From the NCBI RefSeq assembly GCF_036663835.1, contig NZ_JAXOJT010000001.1:1550001-1614000 (forward strand): a stretch of 64,000 bases of DNA. Direction: 5' to 3'. Below the pieces are notes generated by a model. That model saw only the letters and a program-made list of their open reading frames with translations, searched no databases and had not been told where the DNA came from. Each line of letters opens with the position of its first letter. Position 1 is the stretch's first letter. Made by a program: the position numbers and the translations under genes. This DNA comes from Sphingomonas sp. LT1P40 (GTDB lineage Bacteria; Pseudomonadota; Alphaproteobacteria; Sphingomonadales; Sphingomonadaceae). Below, piece after piece: positions 46,739-54,609 of this stretch.

Positions 46739-47425
46739 TTATTTCGCATCCAGCCCCTTCTGCCAGCGATTTCGCAGTGCGGCCGGCCGATCCGGATAGC
46801 GCTCCTCCACGAACACCGCACCCTCGATCCGGTCAAGCCGGAACATCCGGAAATCCGCGCGCAGCTCGCACCACGCGAACACCACGCGCACCGCATCGCG
46901 ATAACCGATCAGGAACGGCCACACCGTCCGCTGCGACCGCCGCCCGCCCTCGTCGCCATAGTCCAGATCGAGCTTCATCCCGCGCCGGCACCATAGCCGC
47001 AGCTGAGTCATGTCGATCCGCTCGACCAGTTCCTCGCCCCAGCGCGGCGACGTCGCCACCACCGGCTCCAGCACCAGCCCGCGCAAACTCTCGGGCACGG
47101 TCGCCGCCAGCTTGGCGATCAAGTCATCCGCCGCGCGTGACAAGACGCGGTCGCCTTGCGCCTTCACCCATTGCGCGCCCAGCACCGCCGCCTCGACCTC
47201 GTCGGTGGTCAGCATCAACGGCGGCAGATCGAATCCGCCCTCCAGCACATAGCCGATCCCCGCCTCGCCCCGGATCGGCACACGCTGCGCCATCAGCGTT
47301 GCGATGTCGCGATAGATGGTGCGCTTCGACGTCTCCAGTTCCTCGGCAATCGCGTCCGCAGTCACGGGTTTGCGGTGCCGCCGCAGCAACTGGATGATCT
47401 GGAACAGGCGGTCGGCGCGTCGCAT
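46739..47425 (-). CDS. YafY-type HTH/WYL transcriptional regulator
   Basis: A 228-residue regulator with an N-terminal DeoR-like helix-turn-helix (LFQIIQLLRRHRKPVTADAIAEELETSKRTIYRDIATL, about 7-45) and a WYL domain (DYGDEGGRRSQRTVWPFLIGYRDAVRVVFAWCELRADFRMFRLDRI). WYL domains sense small ligands or nucleic acids. It is divergent from the GST gene at 47557, and repeated motifs in the gap are likely operators. Regulators of this type typically control such a neighbour. Confidence 0.88.
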   Translation of the reverse strand: MRRADRLFQIIQLLRRHRKPVTADAIAEELETSKRTIYRDIATLMAQRVPIRGEAGIGYVLEGGFDLPPLMLTTDEVEAAVLGAQWVKAQGDRVLSRAADDLIAKLAATVPESLRGLVLEPVVATSPRWGEELVERIDMTQLRLWCRRGMKLDLDYGDEGGRRSQRTVWPFLIGYRDAVRVVFAWCELRADFRMFRLDRIEGAVFVEERYPDRPAALRNRWQKGLDAK

Positions 47426-47469
47426 GGAGGTTTCCTATCGCTATCTTTTCTCGACCTAGTGCCATGCTG

Positions 47470-47501
47470 CTGACACCATGTTGGCAGTAGGGTGGCAGTA
47501 G
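47470..47501. promoter_or_regulatory. Candidate operator between WYL regulator and GST genes
   Basis: An imperfect palindrome, CTGACACCATGTTGGCAG, occupies 47470-47487. The 9-base unit TGGCAGTAG occurs twice, at 47482-47490 and 47493-47501, so starts are 11 bases (one helical turn) apart. The site is central in the 131-base divergent intergenic region. Binding by the WYL protein is inferred from position only. Confidence 0.6.
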
Positions 47502-47556
47502 TCAAGTTCTCGACGGCGGCGACCAGCGTTGGCCGGACATGGAAAGGAACCTGACA

Positions 47557-48147
47557 ATGCTCACCTTCTATCACGCCCCTCAAACCCGCTCGGGACGCAC
47601 CATGTGGCTGCTCGAGGAGACCGGCCTCGATTACGAGACGCGCTATGTCACCATCCAGCATATGGACGGCCGCGGTGAGCGCGATGCTGCCAATGTCCAC
47701 CCGGATGGCAAGGTGCCCGCAATTGTCCATGACGGCGCGCTGCTCGCCGAAAGCTACGCCATCGCCATCTACGTCACCGATCTCGCGCCGCAAGCGAACC
47801 TCGGTGCCCCGGTCGGCTCGCCCGAACGCGCCGCGTTCCTCACTTGGCTGGCTTGGGCCGCGACCGAGTTCGAGTCCGTCATCTTCGCCCGCCTCTATGG
47901 CGGTGGCGGCGATCCAAAGGCGTATGACGCCGTCGTCCGCCGCCTCGACGCCGCGCTCGCCAGCGGCACCTATCTGATGGGCGACCGTTTCACCGCCGTC
48001 GATATCATGATCGGCTCGACCCTTGCCTGGGCACGTCAGGCATTGCCCGAAAGCGCAGCACTCGACGCCTATCTCGCGCGCATTGCCGATCGTCCCGCGC
48101 ATGCCGCCGCCTGTGAGAAGGACGCGCCAGCCCTCGCAGACGCCTGA
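47557..48147 (+). CDS. Glutathione S-transferase family protein
   Basis: A 196-residue GST. The N-terminal thioredoxin fold opens with MLTFYHAPQTRSGRTMWLLEETGLDYE and contains HPDGKVPAIVHDGALLAESYAIAIYV (the cis-Pro and Glu-Ser glutathione-binding motif). The C-terminal helical domain follows. ATG 47557 is preceded by AAGGAA; the first ATG six codons earlier would add a basic leader. It is probably controlled by the divergent WYL regulator. It is involved in conjugation or dehalogenation of an unknown electrophile. Confidence 0.88.
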   Translation: MLTFYHAPQTRSGRTMWLLEETGLDYETRYVTIQHMDGRGERDAANVHPDGKVPAIVHDGALLAESYAIAIYVTDLAPQANLGAPVGSPERAAFLTWLAWAATEFESVIFARLYGGGGDPKAYDAVVRRLDAALASGTYLMGDRFTAVDIMIGSTLAWARQALPESAALDAYLARIADRPAHAAACEKDAPALADA

Positions 48148-48155
48148 ACCCGGAG

Positions 48156-48180
48156 CGGCGAAGGGTTCAGCCCTTCGCCG
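48156..48180. terminator. Bidirectional terminator-like hairpin between two GST genes
   Basis: A perfect 10-bp stem (CGGCGAAGGG with CCCTTCGCCG) with a 5-base loop TTCAG. It lies between convergent GST genes and overlaps the last codons of the minus-strand gene. No T-run is visible on either side, so termination efficiency is uncertain. Confidence 0.6.
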
Positions 48181-48862
48181 TCACCTGCAACCCGCGCTGC
48201 ACCGCCGGCCGCGCCAGACCGCGCTCAAGCCACGCCGCGACATTGCGGAAATCGTCGAACCCGACCAATTCGCGGGCCTCGTAAAAGCCTATCAGATTGC
48301 GTACCCAGCCAAGCGAAGCGATGTCGGCGATCGAATAATCGTCCACGATCCAGTCGCGCGCCTTCAGTCGCTCATCGAGAACCCCCAGCAACCGCCTGGA
48401 TTCCCCGACATAGCGCTCCAGCGGCCGCTTATCCTCATACGCACGACCGGCGAATTTGTGGAAGAAACCCAGCTGCCCGAACATCGGCCCCAGCCCGCCC
48501 ATCTGCCACATCACCCACGCGATCGTCTCGTACCGCTGCGCCGGATTGAGGAACTTGCCGGTCTTCTCGGCCAGATAGAGCAGGATCGCCCCGCTCTCGA
48601 ACAACGCCAGCGGACGCCCATCCGGGCCGTCCGGGTCGATCATCGCAGGAATCTTGCCATTGGGATTCAAACTCAGGAATTCCGGCGTCTTCTGATCGTC
48701 GGTCGCAAAGTCGATCAGATGCGCCTCAAAGGGCAGTCCGGTCTCCTCCAGCATGATCCCCACCTTCACCCCGTTCGGTGTGGCGAGTGAGTAAAGCTGG
48801 ATGCGATCGGGATGCTGCGCAGGCCAGCGCTGCGTGATGGGAAAATCGGACAGATCGGTCAT
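48167..48862 (-). CDS. Glutathione S-transferase, YghU/YfcG type
   Basis: A 231-residue GST of the nu-class/YghU-like type. It opens with ITQRWPAQHPDRIQLYSLATPNGVKVGIMLEETGLPFEAHLID, then LNPNGKIPAMIDPDGPDGRPLALFESGAILLYLAEK, and a helical C-terminal domain. Such enzymes bind two glutathione molecules and reduce disulfide bonds or organic hydroperoxides. The ATG at 48862 faces the divergent glycosyltransferase gene 51 bases away. Confidence 0.9.
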   Translation of the reverse strand: MTDLSDFPITQRWPAQHPDRIQLYSLATPNGVKVGIMLEETGLPFEAHLIDFATDDQKTPEFLSLNPNGKIPAMIDPDGPDGRPLALFESGAILLYLAEKTGKFLNPAQRYETIAWVMWQMGGLGPMFGQLGFFHKFAGRAYEDKRPLERYVGESRRLLGVLDERLKARDWIVDDYSIADIASLGWVRNLIGFYEARELVGFDDFRNVAAWLERGLARPAVQRGLQVTAKG

Positions 48863-48913
48863 GGCGCATCTCCGCAATTTACCGCGACATAGTAACGCCG
48901 TAATCGCTGCGCT

Positions 48914-50071
48914 ATGGCCGCTCCGATGAATCCGACCGACCTCCGCGTCGCCCTGTTCAGCGGCAACTATAACTACGTGCGCGACGGAGCGAACCAGGCG
49001 CTGAACAAGCTTGTGCGACATTTGCTCGACGCCGGGGTGCAAGTCCGCGTCTATTCGCCCACGGTCGAAAAACCCGCCTTCGCGCCAACCGGCGATCTGG
49101 TCAGCGTCCCTGCCTTTGCCATGCCCGGCGGGCGCGGGGAGTATAAGGTCGCGTTCGGCTTGCCCAAGGCGCCGCGCGAGGATCTCGAGGCGTTCAAGCC
49201 CAACCTCGTCCATGTCTCCGCGCCCGAATTTCTCGGCCACGCCGCCGCCGCCTGGGCAAAAAAGAACGGCGTGCCGACGGTCGCCTCGCTGCACACGCGG
49301 TTCGAGACGTATCCGCGCTATTACCATATCGGCTTTGTCGAGCCATGGATGGTGCGCGGCCTGACCCGCTTCTACAACAAGTTCGACCGCGTCATGGTCC
49401 CCGGCAACTCGATCGCCGATCTGATTCGCGGCTGGGGCGTCACATCGCCGATCGGCATCTGGTCACGCGGCGTCGATCACGCGCGCTTCAATCCCGGCCG
49501 CCGCGACAATGAATGGCGCCGTGGCCTCGGCATCGCCGACGATGTGCCCGCAATCGGGTTTCTCGGCCGCCTCGTTCTGGAAAAAGGACTCGACATCTTC
49601 GCCGAAGTCGCACGCGAGCTTACGCGACGCGAAGTCCCCCACCGGATCATCGTGATCGGCGAAGGCCCCGCGCGCGACTGGTTCGCCGAACAGGTGCCCG
49701 ACGCCATCTTCACAGGGTTCCAGACCGGCGACGATCTCGCGCGAGCCGTCGCGGGAATGGACGTGTTCTTCAACCCGTCGATCACCGAAACCTTCGGCAA
49801 CGTGACCGCCGAAGCGATGGCGTGCGCCGTCCCGGTCGTTGCCGCGCGAGCAACCGGCGCGCTCGACCTGGTCGACGAAGGAGTCACCGGATTTCTCGTG
49901 CCGCCGCGCGACGTCAACGCCTATGCCGACGCCATCGAACGCCTCGCGCGCGACGCAGCGATGCGGCGCAGCTTCGGCGAAGCGGGCCACGCCAAGATGC
50001 AGCGCTATGTGTGGGAGAACATCAACCAGAAGGTGCTGGATGCGTATCTTGAGGTGATGGAAACCCGCTAA
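48914..50071 (+). CDS. GT4 family glycosyltransferase
   Basis: A 385-residue retaining glycosyltransferase with two Rossmann domains (GT-B). LFSGNYNYVRDGANQALNKLVRHL begins the acceptor domain and SLHTRFETYPRYY follows. The donor domain has IGFLGRLVLEKGLDIFAEV and the EX7E-type motif FNPSITETFGNVTAEAMA. It resembles alpha-mannosyl or sulfoquinovosyl-type lipid glycosyltransferases; the exact sugar is not certain. ATG 48914 or the ATG four codons later could be the start. Confidence 0.87.
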   Translation: MAAPMNPTDLRVALFSGNYNYVRDGANQALNKLVRHLLDAGVQVRVYSPTVEKPAFAPTGDLVSVPAFAMPGGRGEYKVAFGLPKAPREDLEAFKPNLVHVSAPEFLGHAAAAWAKKNGVPTVASLHTRFETYPRYYHIGFVEPWMVRGLTRFYNKFDRVMVPGNSIADLIRGWGVTSPIGIWSRGVDHARFNPGRRDNEWRRGLGIADDVPAIGFLGRLVLEKGLDIFAEVARELTRREVPHRIIVIGEGPARDWFAEQVPDAIFTGFQTGDDLARAVAGMDVFFNPSITETFGNVTAEAMACAVPVVAARATGALDLVDEGVTGFLVPPRDVNAYADAIERLARDAAMRRSFGEAGHAKMQRYVWENINQKVLDAYLEVMETR

Positions 50072-50095
50072 ATCCTCTCCTGTTGGGGAGGATTT

Positions 50096-50413
50096 TCACA
50101 CCCAAACGTAAACCAGCGCACCCTCTCGAAACGCAAACCGGTCGACATGCCGCTCGACCGCTCCCTTCAGTCCGTCCAGCTGGCCGGACACGCTCGCGTC
50201 GATCCGGATCGCCAGCGCAACGGGAAGCGCGTCGAACGTCACCACCGCATCGCCCGGCCAGTCCGCCCCGCGCGCATCTTTCGGGAACACCACCGTGCCA
50301 TGCTCGGCGGTGAACTCGACCTTCAGATTGTGCGACCAGTGCTTGCACAATTGCTGAAGGTATTTGCTCGCGGACGATGTTGCCGCCGTCCCATTTGCCG
50401 ATACCGCCATCAC
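50096..50413 (-). CDS. DUF2218 protein
   Basis: A 105-residue protein of the DUF2218 family (YLQQLCKHWSHNLKVEF, followed by a beta-sandwich-like rest ending in FREGALVYVWV). The LCKHWSHK-type motif with Cys and two His suggests a metal or small-ligand site. The ATG overlaps the stop of the PadR gene (4 bases), so the two form an operon. The pairing of PadR with DUF2218 recurs in alphaproteobacteria. Confidence 0.85.
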   Translation of the reverse strand: MMAVSANGTAATSSASKYLQQLCKHWSHNLKVEFTAEHGTVVFPKDARGADWPGDAVVTFDALPVALAIRIDASVSGQLDGLKGAVERHVDRFAFREGALVYVWV

Positions 50414-51003
50414 AGCCGTTCCACCTTGCGCGCCGCCTCGTCGATGAAGTCGGCCACCGCGTGCAGCGTCTCTTGCGACACTTCGCCGTCGCCCAGCCGG
50501 TGCTGGAGCACAGTACGCAGATTGCCCATCGCACGCCGCACCGGGCTACCGTCGCCGCGCGACCGCATCGTGCCGATCGCGGTGAGCCGCTCCATCAGCG
50601 CCTCGACCTCTTCCTCGCGCTCGGTCAAATGCGCCTGCCCCGCAGTCGTGATCGCAAACACCTTTTTGGCGTCGTCGCTCGCCTGCTCGGCGATCAGGCC
50701 CATATCGGCCAGCATCGTGATCGTGGGGTAAACCACGCCCGGGCTGGGCGCATAGGCACCGCCAGTGCGGGTCTCGATCTCGCGGATCAGGTCATAGCCA
50801 TGGCGCGGCGATTCCTCGATCAGCTTCAGCAGCACCAGCCGCAACTCGTCCCCGCCGAACATGCGCCGCCGTCCGCCCCGGCCACCGCCGCCGCGTCCCT
50901 CGCCACGCACATCCCATTCGACCGTAAACGGTCCCCATTGGCGCTTTCCATGCGGGCCGAAATGCGCGCCGAACCCGCGATGATGATGATTTCCTCGAAA
51001 CAT
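50410..51003 (-). CDS. PadR family transcriptional regulator with His/Gly-rich N-terminus
   Basis: A 197-residue regulator. Residues 1-50 are rich in His, Gly and Arg (NHHHRGFGAHFGPHGK, then GEGRGGGGRGGRRR). The PadR winged helix follows (ELRLVLLKLIEESPRHGYDLIREIETRTGGAYAPSPGVVYPTITMLADMGLI) and then a helical dimerisation part. The His-rich leader may bind metal. It leads the operon with DUF2218, and a perfect palindrome lies at its promoter, so autoregulation is likely. Confidence 0.9.
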   Translation of the reverse strand: MFRGNHHHRGFGAHFGPHGKRQWGPFTVEWDVRGEGRGGGGRGGRRRMFGGDELRLVLLKLIEESPRHGYDLIREIETRTGGAYAPSPGVVYPTITMLADMGLIAEQASDDAKKVFAITTAGQAHLTEREEEVEALMERLTAIGTMRSRGDGSPVRRAMGNLRTVLQHRLGDGEVSQETLHAVADFIDEAARKVERL

Positions 51004-51036
51004 TTTTATTCCTTCATATTCGTTTCTTGATGCGTC

Positions 51037-51065
51037 TAAGATATATCTTAAAAGAGATTGGTCAA
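51037..51065 (-). promoter_or_regulatory. PadR promoter with overlapping palindromic operator
   Basis: A perfect 14-base palindrome, TAAGATATATCTTA, covers 51037-51050. On the minus strand TTGACC (51065-51060) could be the -35 element and TATCTT (51043-51038) the -10, 16 bases apart. The palindrome thus covers the -10 box of the PadR operon. This fits negative autoregulation, as known for PadR proteins with ATAT-centred operators. Confidence 0.7.
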
Positions 51066-51087
51066 GTGGGATTTGTGACTCAAAATG

Positions 51088-51223
51088 ATCCTCCCCCGCC
51101 AGGGGGAGGTGGCGCCGAAGGCGACGGAGGGGGAGGGCGGCTGTGTATTCTAAGGCGTGAGGGCATCGCTGACCTCCCCCTCCGTCAGGCTACACCTGCC
51201 ACCTCCCCCTGGCGGGGGAGGAT
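51088..51223. repeat. Large double inverted repeat upstream of rarA
   Basis: Outer arms 51088-51112 and 51199-51223 are perfectly complementary over 25 bases. Inner arms 51123-51136 and 51173-51186 match over 14 bases. The outer arm itself contains a smaller palindrome (CTCCCCC-GCCA-GGGGGAG). The whole element is about 136 bases, GC-rich and free of sensible coding. It looks like a non-autonomous palindromic element. Confidence 0.88.
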
Positions 51224-51239
51224 TGAAGAGTCTTGCAAT

Positions 51240-51310
51240 TGCCAGCGGCAGGGTTTTCACCTGCAACCTCCGATTGTGACCGGTGCGTCTTATTATTCCG
51301 CCACGCTGGC
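51240..51310 (-). tRNA. tRNA-like element, abnormal anticodon arm (possible pseudo-tRNA)
   Basis: A 71-base element that folds as a cloverleaf. Its acceptor is GCCAGCG with CGCTGGC, the D-stem GCG with CGC, the T-stem GCAGG with CCTGC, and the discriminator A. D-arm sequence GTGGCGGAAT...AGACGCACCGG is that of tRNA-Leu. The anticodon arm is only 14 bases (CCGG-TCACAA-TCGG), the D-loop lacks GG and the T-loop is TGAAAAC instead of TTCGANT. It is unlikely to be a normal elongator tRNA. No CCA is encoded. Confidence 0.55.
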
Positions 51311-51391
51311 ACACACAGCATATCACTTTGTCCAGGTCTTGTAAGACCCGCGAGGATTGAGGCGACACCACTTCCCTCCTATCTACCACCC

Positions 51392-52717
51392 ATGCCCGAC
51401 CTGTTCGGCGGCCTCGAATCCGCAACCTCGCCTCACGAAGCGCCCACCGACGGCCCCCTCGCCGATCGCCTCCGCCCCGCGCATCTCGCGGACGTCGTCG
51501 GACAAGATCATCTGACCGGCCCCGAAGGCGCAATCGGCCGCATGGTCGCGGCGGGGAAGCTCAGCTCGATCATCCTCTGGGGTCCGCCCGGCACCGGCAA
51601 AACCACCATCGCCCGTCTGCTCGCCGACGCCGTCGGCCTGCGCTTCGTCGCGATTAGCGCGGTCTTCTCCGGCGTCGCCGATCTCAAGAAAGTCTTCGCC
51701 GAATCCCGCGAACACGCCAAAGTCGGCAAAAAAACCCTGCTCTTCGTGGACGAAATCCACCGCTTCAACCGCTCGCAACAGGACGGCTTCCTGCCGTTCG
51801 TCGAGGACGGCACTGTCACCCTCGTCGGCGCAACCACCGAAAACCCGTCATTCGAACTGAACGCCGCGCTGCTATCCCGCGCGCAAGTCCTCATTCTGCG
51901 CCGCCTCGACCACCCGGCACTCACCCTCCTCCTCGACCGCGCCGAAGCCGTCGAGGATCGCCCGCTCCCCCTCACCGCCGAAGCCCGCGATGCCCTTGTC
52001 GCCAGCGCCGATGGCGATGGTCGTTTCCTGCTCAATCAGGCCGAAACCCTTTTTGCCGTCACCTTCCCCGAGCCACTCGACCCGGCCGCCCTAGGCGACT
52101 TTCTCCAGCGCCGAGTCGCGGTGTATGACAAGGACCGCGAGGGGCATTACAACCTCATCTCCGCGCTCCATAAATCGATCCGCGGCAGCGACCCGCAGGC
52201 TGCACTCTACTACCTCGCCCGAATGCTGACGGCGGGTGAGGAACCGCTCTACGTCCTGCGCCGCCTCGTCCGCGCCGCTGTTGAGGATATCGGCCTCGCC
52301 GACCCCAACGCTCTGGTCCAGTGCCTTGCCGCCAAGGACACCTATGAATTTCTCGGCAGTCCCGAGGGCGAACTCGCCATCGCGCAAGCCTGTCTCTACC
52401 TCGCCACCGCGCCCAAATCGAACGCCGCCTATGCCGCGCAAAAGGCCGCGTGGCGCACCGCAAAGGAAACCGGCTCGTTGATGCCGCCCCAGAACATCCT
52501 CAACGCCCCGACCAAGCTGATGAAGGACATCGGCTACGGCAAGGGTTACAGCTACGACCATGATGCCGAGGGCGGTTTCAGCGGCGACAATTACTGGCCC
52601 GACGAACTCCCGCCGCAGACCTTCTACACCCCCACCGACCGCGGCACCGAAAAGCGTATCGCCGAACGCATGGCGTGGTGGGACGAACGGCGGCGGGCGA
52701 AGGACGATGCAAGCTAA
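51392..52717 (+). CDS. rarA: Replication-associated recombination protein A (RarA/MgsA)
   Basis: A 441-residue clamp-loader-like AAA+ ATPase that acts at stalled replication forks. LADRLRPAHLADVVGQDHL opens the domain, Walker A is WGPPGTGKTTIA (about 68-79), Walker B is FVDEIHRFNRSQQD, and sensor 1 is GATTENPSFELN. The C-terminal part has the tetramerisation region ending in WPDELPPQTFYTPTDRG. The ATG at 51392 gives the family start; the upstream part of the open frame is the tRNA-like region. Confidence 0.95.
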   Translation: MPDLFGGLESATSPHEAPTDGPLADRLRPAHLADVVGQDHLTGPEGAIGRMVAAGKLSSIILWGPPGTGKTTIARLLADAVGLRFVAISAVFSGVADLKKVFAESREHAKVGKKTLLFVDEIHRFNRSQQDGFLPFVEDGTVTLVGATTENPSFELNAALLSRAQVLILRRLDHPALTLLLDRAEAVEDRPLPLTAEARDALVASADGDGRFLLNQAETLFAVTFPEPLDPAALGDFLQRRVAVYDKDREGHYNLISALHKSIRGSDPQAALYYLARMLTAGEEPLYVLRRLVRAAVEDIGLADPNALVQCLAAKDTYEFLGSPEGELAIAQACLYLATAPKSNAAYAAQKAAWRTAKETGSLMPPQNILNAPTKLMKDIGYGKGYSYDHDAEGGFSGDNYWPDELPPQTFYTPTDRGTEKRIAERMAWWDERRRAKDDAS

Positions 52718-52777
52718 GGCCCGGAAACTTTGTCCTCCATCTGCGTTTCGGATGCTTCGTTTTGTAAGGAGTATCCC

Positions 52778-53230
52778 ATGACCGACACCAGCCACGACAT
52801 CCGCGCCCTGAACGGCCTGATCGCCACCACGATCGACAGCATCGATGGCTATACCGACGCCGCCAAGGACAGCGACAATCAGCGCCTCGTCCAGATGTTT
52901 ACCGCCCGCGCAAGCGAGCGTCGCGGCGTCGCCACCTCTTTGCAGGCGGAAGTCTCGCGGCTTGGCGGCAACCCGGAGGATGACGGCACGATCCTCGCCG
53001 GTGCGCATCGCGCCTTTCTCGACCTGAAGGCCGCCGTCACCGGCAAGGACGACAAGGCGATCGTCAACGAAGTCGAGCGCGGCGAAGATCACATTAAAGC
53101 CAAGTTCGAGGATGCGCTGGAGGACAACGACCTCTCCGCGCAAACCAAATCGGCGATTGGCGCGGCCTGGGGCTCGGTCAAGGCCGGCCATGACGAGATG
53201 CGCGACCTTAAACACTCGATGGAGCGTTAA
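52778..53230 (+). CDS. PA2169 family four-helix-bundle protein (DUF2383)
   Basis: A 150-residue helical protein. DIRALNGLIATTIDSIDGYTDAAKD, RASERRGVATSLQAEVSRLGG and ERGEDHIKAKFEDALEDNDLSAQTK match the ferritin-like DUF2383 family often induced by stress. It carries several Glu and His residues, but no complete diiron set can be shown by eye. ATG 52778 has AAGGAG seven bases upstream. A hairpin follows the stop. Confidence 0.85.
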   Translation: MTDTSHDIRALNGLIATTIDSIDGYTDAAKDSDNQRLVQMFTARASERRGVATSLQAEVSRLGGNPEDDGTILAGAHRAFLDLKAAVTGKDDKAIVNEVERGEDHIKAKFEDALEDNDLSAQTKSAIGAAWGSVKAGHDEMRDLKHSMER

Positions 53231-53237
53231 GCGACGA

Positions 53238-53262
53238 GGCCGGTGTCCGCGCGACACCGGCC
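53238..53262 (+). terminator. Hairpin after the DUF2383 gene
   Basis: A perfect 10-bp stem (GGCCGGTGTC with GACACCGGCC) and a 5-base loop, seven bases after the stop codon. There is no T-run, so it is at best a weak intrinsic terminator. Confidence 0.6.
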
Positions 53263-53294
53263 CCTGACATCCGCATCGAAATGGGGCGCATCGA

Positions 53295-54080
53295 ATGCCA
53301 GCGGCCAAGACCTTTGAACTGCTCACCCGCGCCGGTTTTGCTGCACGCGGCATCATGTACATTCTGATCGGCTATCTCGCGCTGCGGCTTGGTCGCACGG
53401 AGGATGGCGCGGGTGCGCTGGAGTGGATGAACAGTGGCGGCGGGCAGTTTGTGCTGATTGCAATGGCGATCGGTTTTCTCGCCTACGCGCTTTGGCGGCT
53501 TTCCGAGGCCGCGATTGACAGTGAGGGACATGGCAGCGACGCCAAGGGCATCGCCGTTCGGGTCGGCGGCGCGGTCTCCGGCGCGATCCACCTCAGTCTT
53601 GCCTGGCTCGCACTGAAGCTTGGCACGGGCGGGCATGGCGACGATGGCGACGCCGCCGAACAGGGCGCATCGACGGTCCTCGCGCTGCCGGGTGGCGAGC
53701 TGGCACTCGTGGTCGGCGCAGCAATCCTGCTGGCGACCGGCGCATATCAGATCGTCAAGGCAATCAAGCTGGGCTTTCTCAAACATATCGATCCTGCGGT
53801 CTCCGGCAAGTCCTGGATCACCTGGCTCGGTCGCGCCGGTTACCTCGCGCGCGGCGCTGTGTTCGTCGTGATGGCGCTTTTCCTGTGGCGCGCCAGCCGC
53901 CAGTCCAGCGCCGACGCGGCCGGCGGTATGGGTCAGGCGATGGACGTCATGCCAGCCAGCGCACAGATCGTCGTCGCAGCCGGGTTGCTGATGTTCGGCG
54001 TCTTCAGCCTCGTCGAGGCACGTTACCGCCGCATCAACGATCCCGATGTGGTCAAGCGGCTGAAGCGGTTTGCCGCGTAA
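53295..54080 (+). CDS. DUF1206 membrane protein
   Basis: A 261-residue membrane protein made of three repeats of a two-helix unit, each opening with a short R-A/G-G-F/Y-x-A-R-G motif: LTRAGFAARGIMYILIGYLAL, AVRVGGAVSGAIHLSLAWLAL and LGRAGYLARGAVFVVMALFLW. This is the DUF1206 family. The function is unknown. It is 64 bases downstream of the DUF2383 gene, past a hairpin. Confidence 0.88.
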   Translation: MPAAKTFELLTRAGFAARGIMYILIGYLALRLGRTEDGAGALEWMNSGGGQFVLIAMAIGFLAYALWRLSEAAIDSEGHGSDAKGIAVRVGGAVSGAIHLSLAWLALKLGTGGHGDDGDAAEQGASTVLALPGGELALVVGAAILLATGAYQIVKAIKLGFLKHIDPAVSGKSWITWLGRAGYLARGAVFVVMALFLWRASRQSSADAAGGMGQAMDVMPASAQIVVAAGLLMFGVFSLVEARYRRINDPDVVKRLKRFAA

Positions 54081-54083
54081 GCG

Positions 54084-54503
54084 CTATCGCACCCGCCGCC
54101 AAATCTGAGTCTTGCACAACGGCACGAACACGCATCCGCGCACCTTCAGCACATCGGGCCCGACCGGCGTCAGCCGCGCCTGATAGGTCTTGCCGTCCTC
54201 GGCATTATAGATCGTGCCGCCCGACCAGACCGCGCCGTCCGCCATGAACCCGGACATCATCAGCAGGCCCTTGATCGGGCGCCCCCGCAACGCCGCATTG
54301 GCGTTTCTCGCATCTTTCAGGTCCGGATTACGCCGCAACTGCGCCGATGTGACGACACGCCCGCACAGTGACGCGCCGCAGCGCTTGATCTCGATCACCG
54401 CTTCATTGGTCGGGGCCTTCCACACCCCGACCGCCGATGCGCCACCCTGCGGTGCGACCAGCGCGAGCGCGATCGCCGGGGCCATCATCGATAGTGAAAG
54501 CAT
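54084..54503 (-). CDS. DUF2147 secreted protein
   Basis: A 139-residue exported protein. The signal peptide ends around GGASA, then the lipocalin-like DUF2147 core appears: VGVWKAPTNEAVIEIKRCGASLCGRVV, PIKGLLMMSGF, GGTIYNAEDGKTYQARLTPVGPDVLKVRGCVFVPLCKTQIWRRV. Four cysteines could make two disulfides. It converges with the DUF1206 gene three bases away. Confidence 0.88.
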   Translation of the reverse strand: MLSLSMMAPAIALALVAPQGGASAVGVWKAPTNEAVIEIKRCGASLCGRVVTSAQLRRNPDLKDARNANAALRGRPIKGLLMMSGFMADGAVWSGGTIYNAEDGKTYQARLTPVGPDVLKVRGCVFVPLCKTQIWRRVR

Positions 54504-54609
54504 GGCCTACTCCTTCAACAGTCCAAGTCCGACTAACCTCAAATGCCGGGGCAGGTCGATGCCGCTCCCCGCCTTTCAATGTTGGATTTCATCTGCTTAA
54601 CTCACCACG

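Noticed and set aside
51027..51344. A 105-codon frame across the PadR promoter and double palindrome.
   Set aside because: It translates a palindromic repeat and a tRNA-like element; the sequence is explained by those structures.
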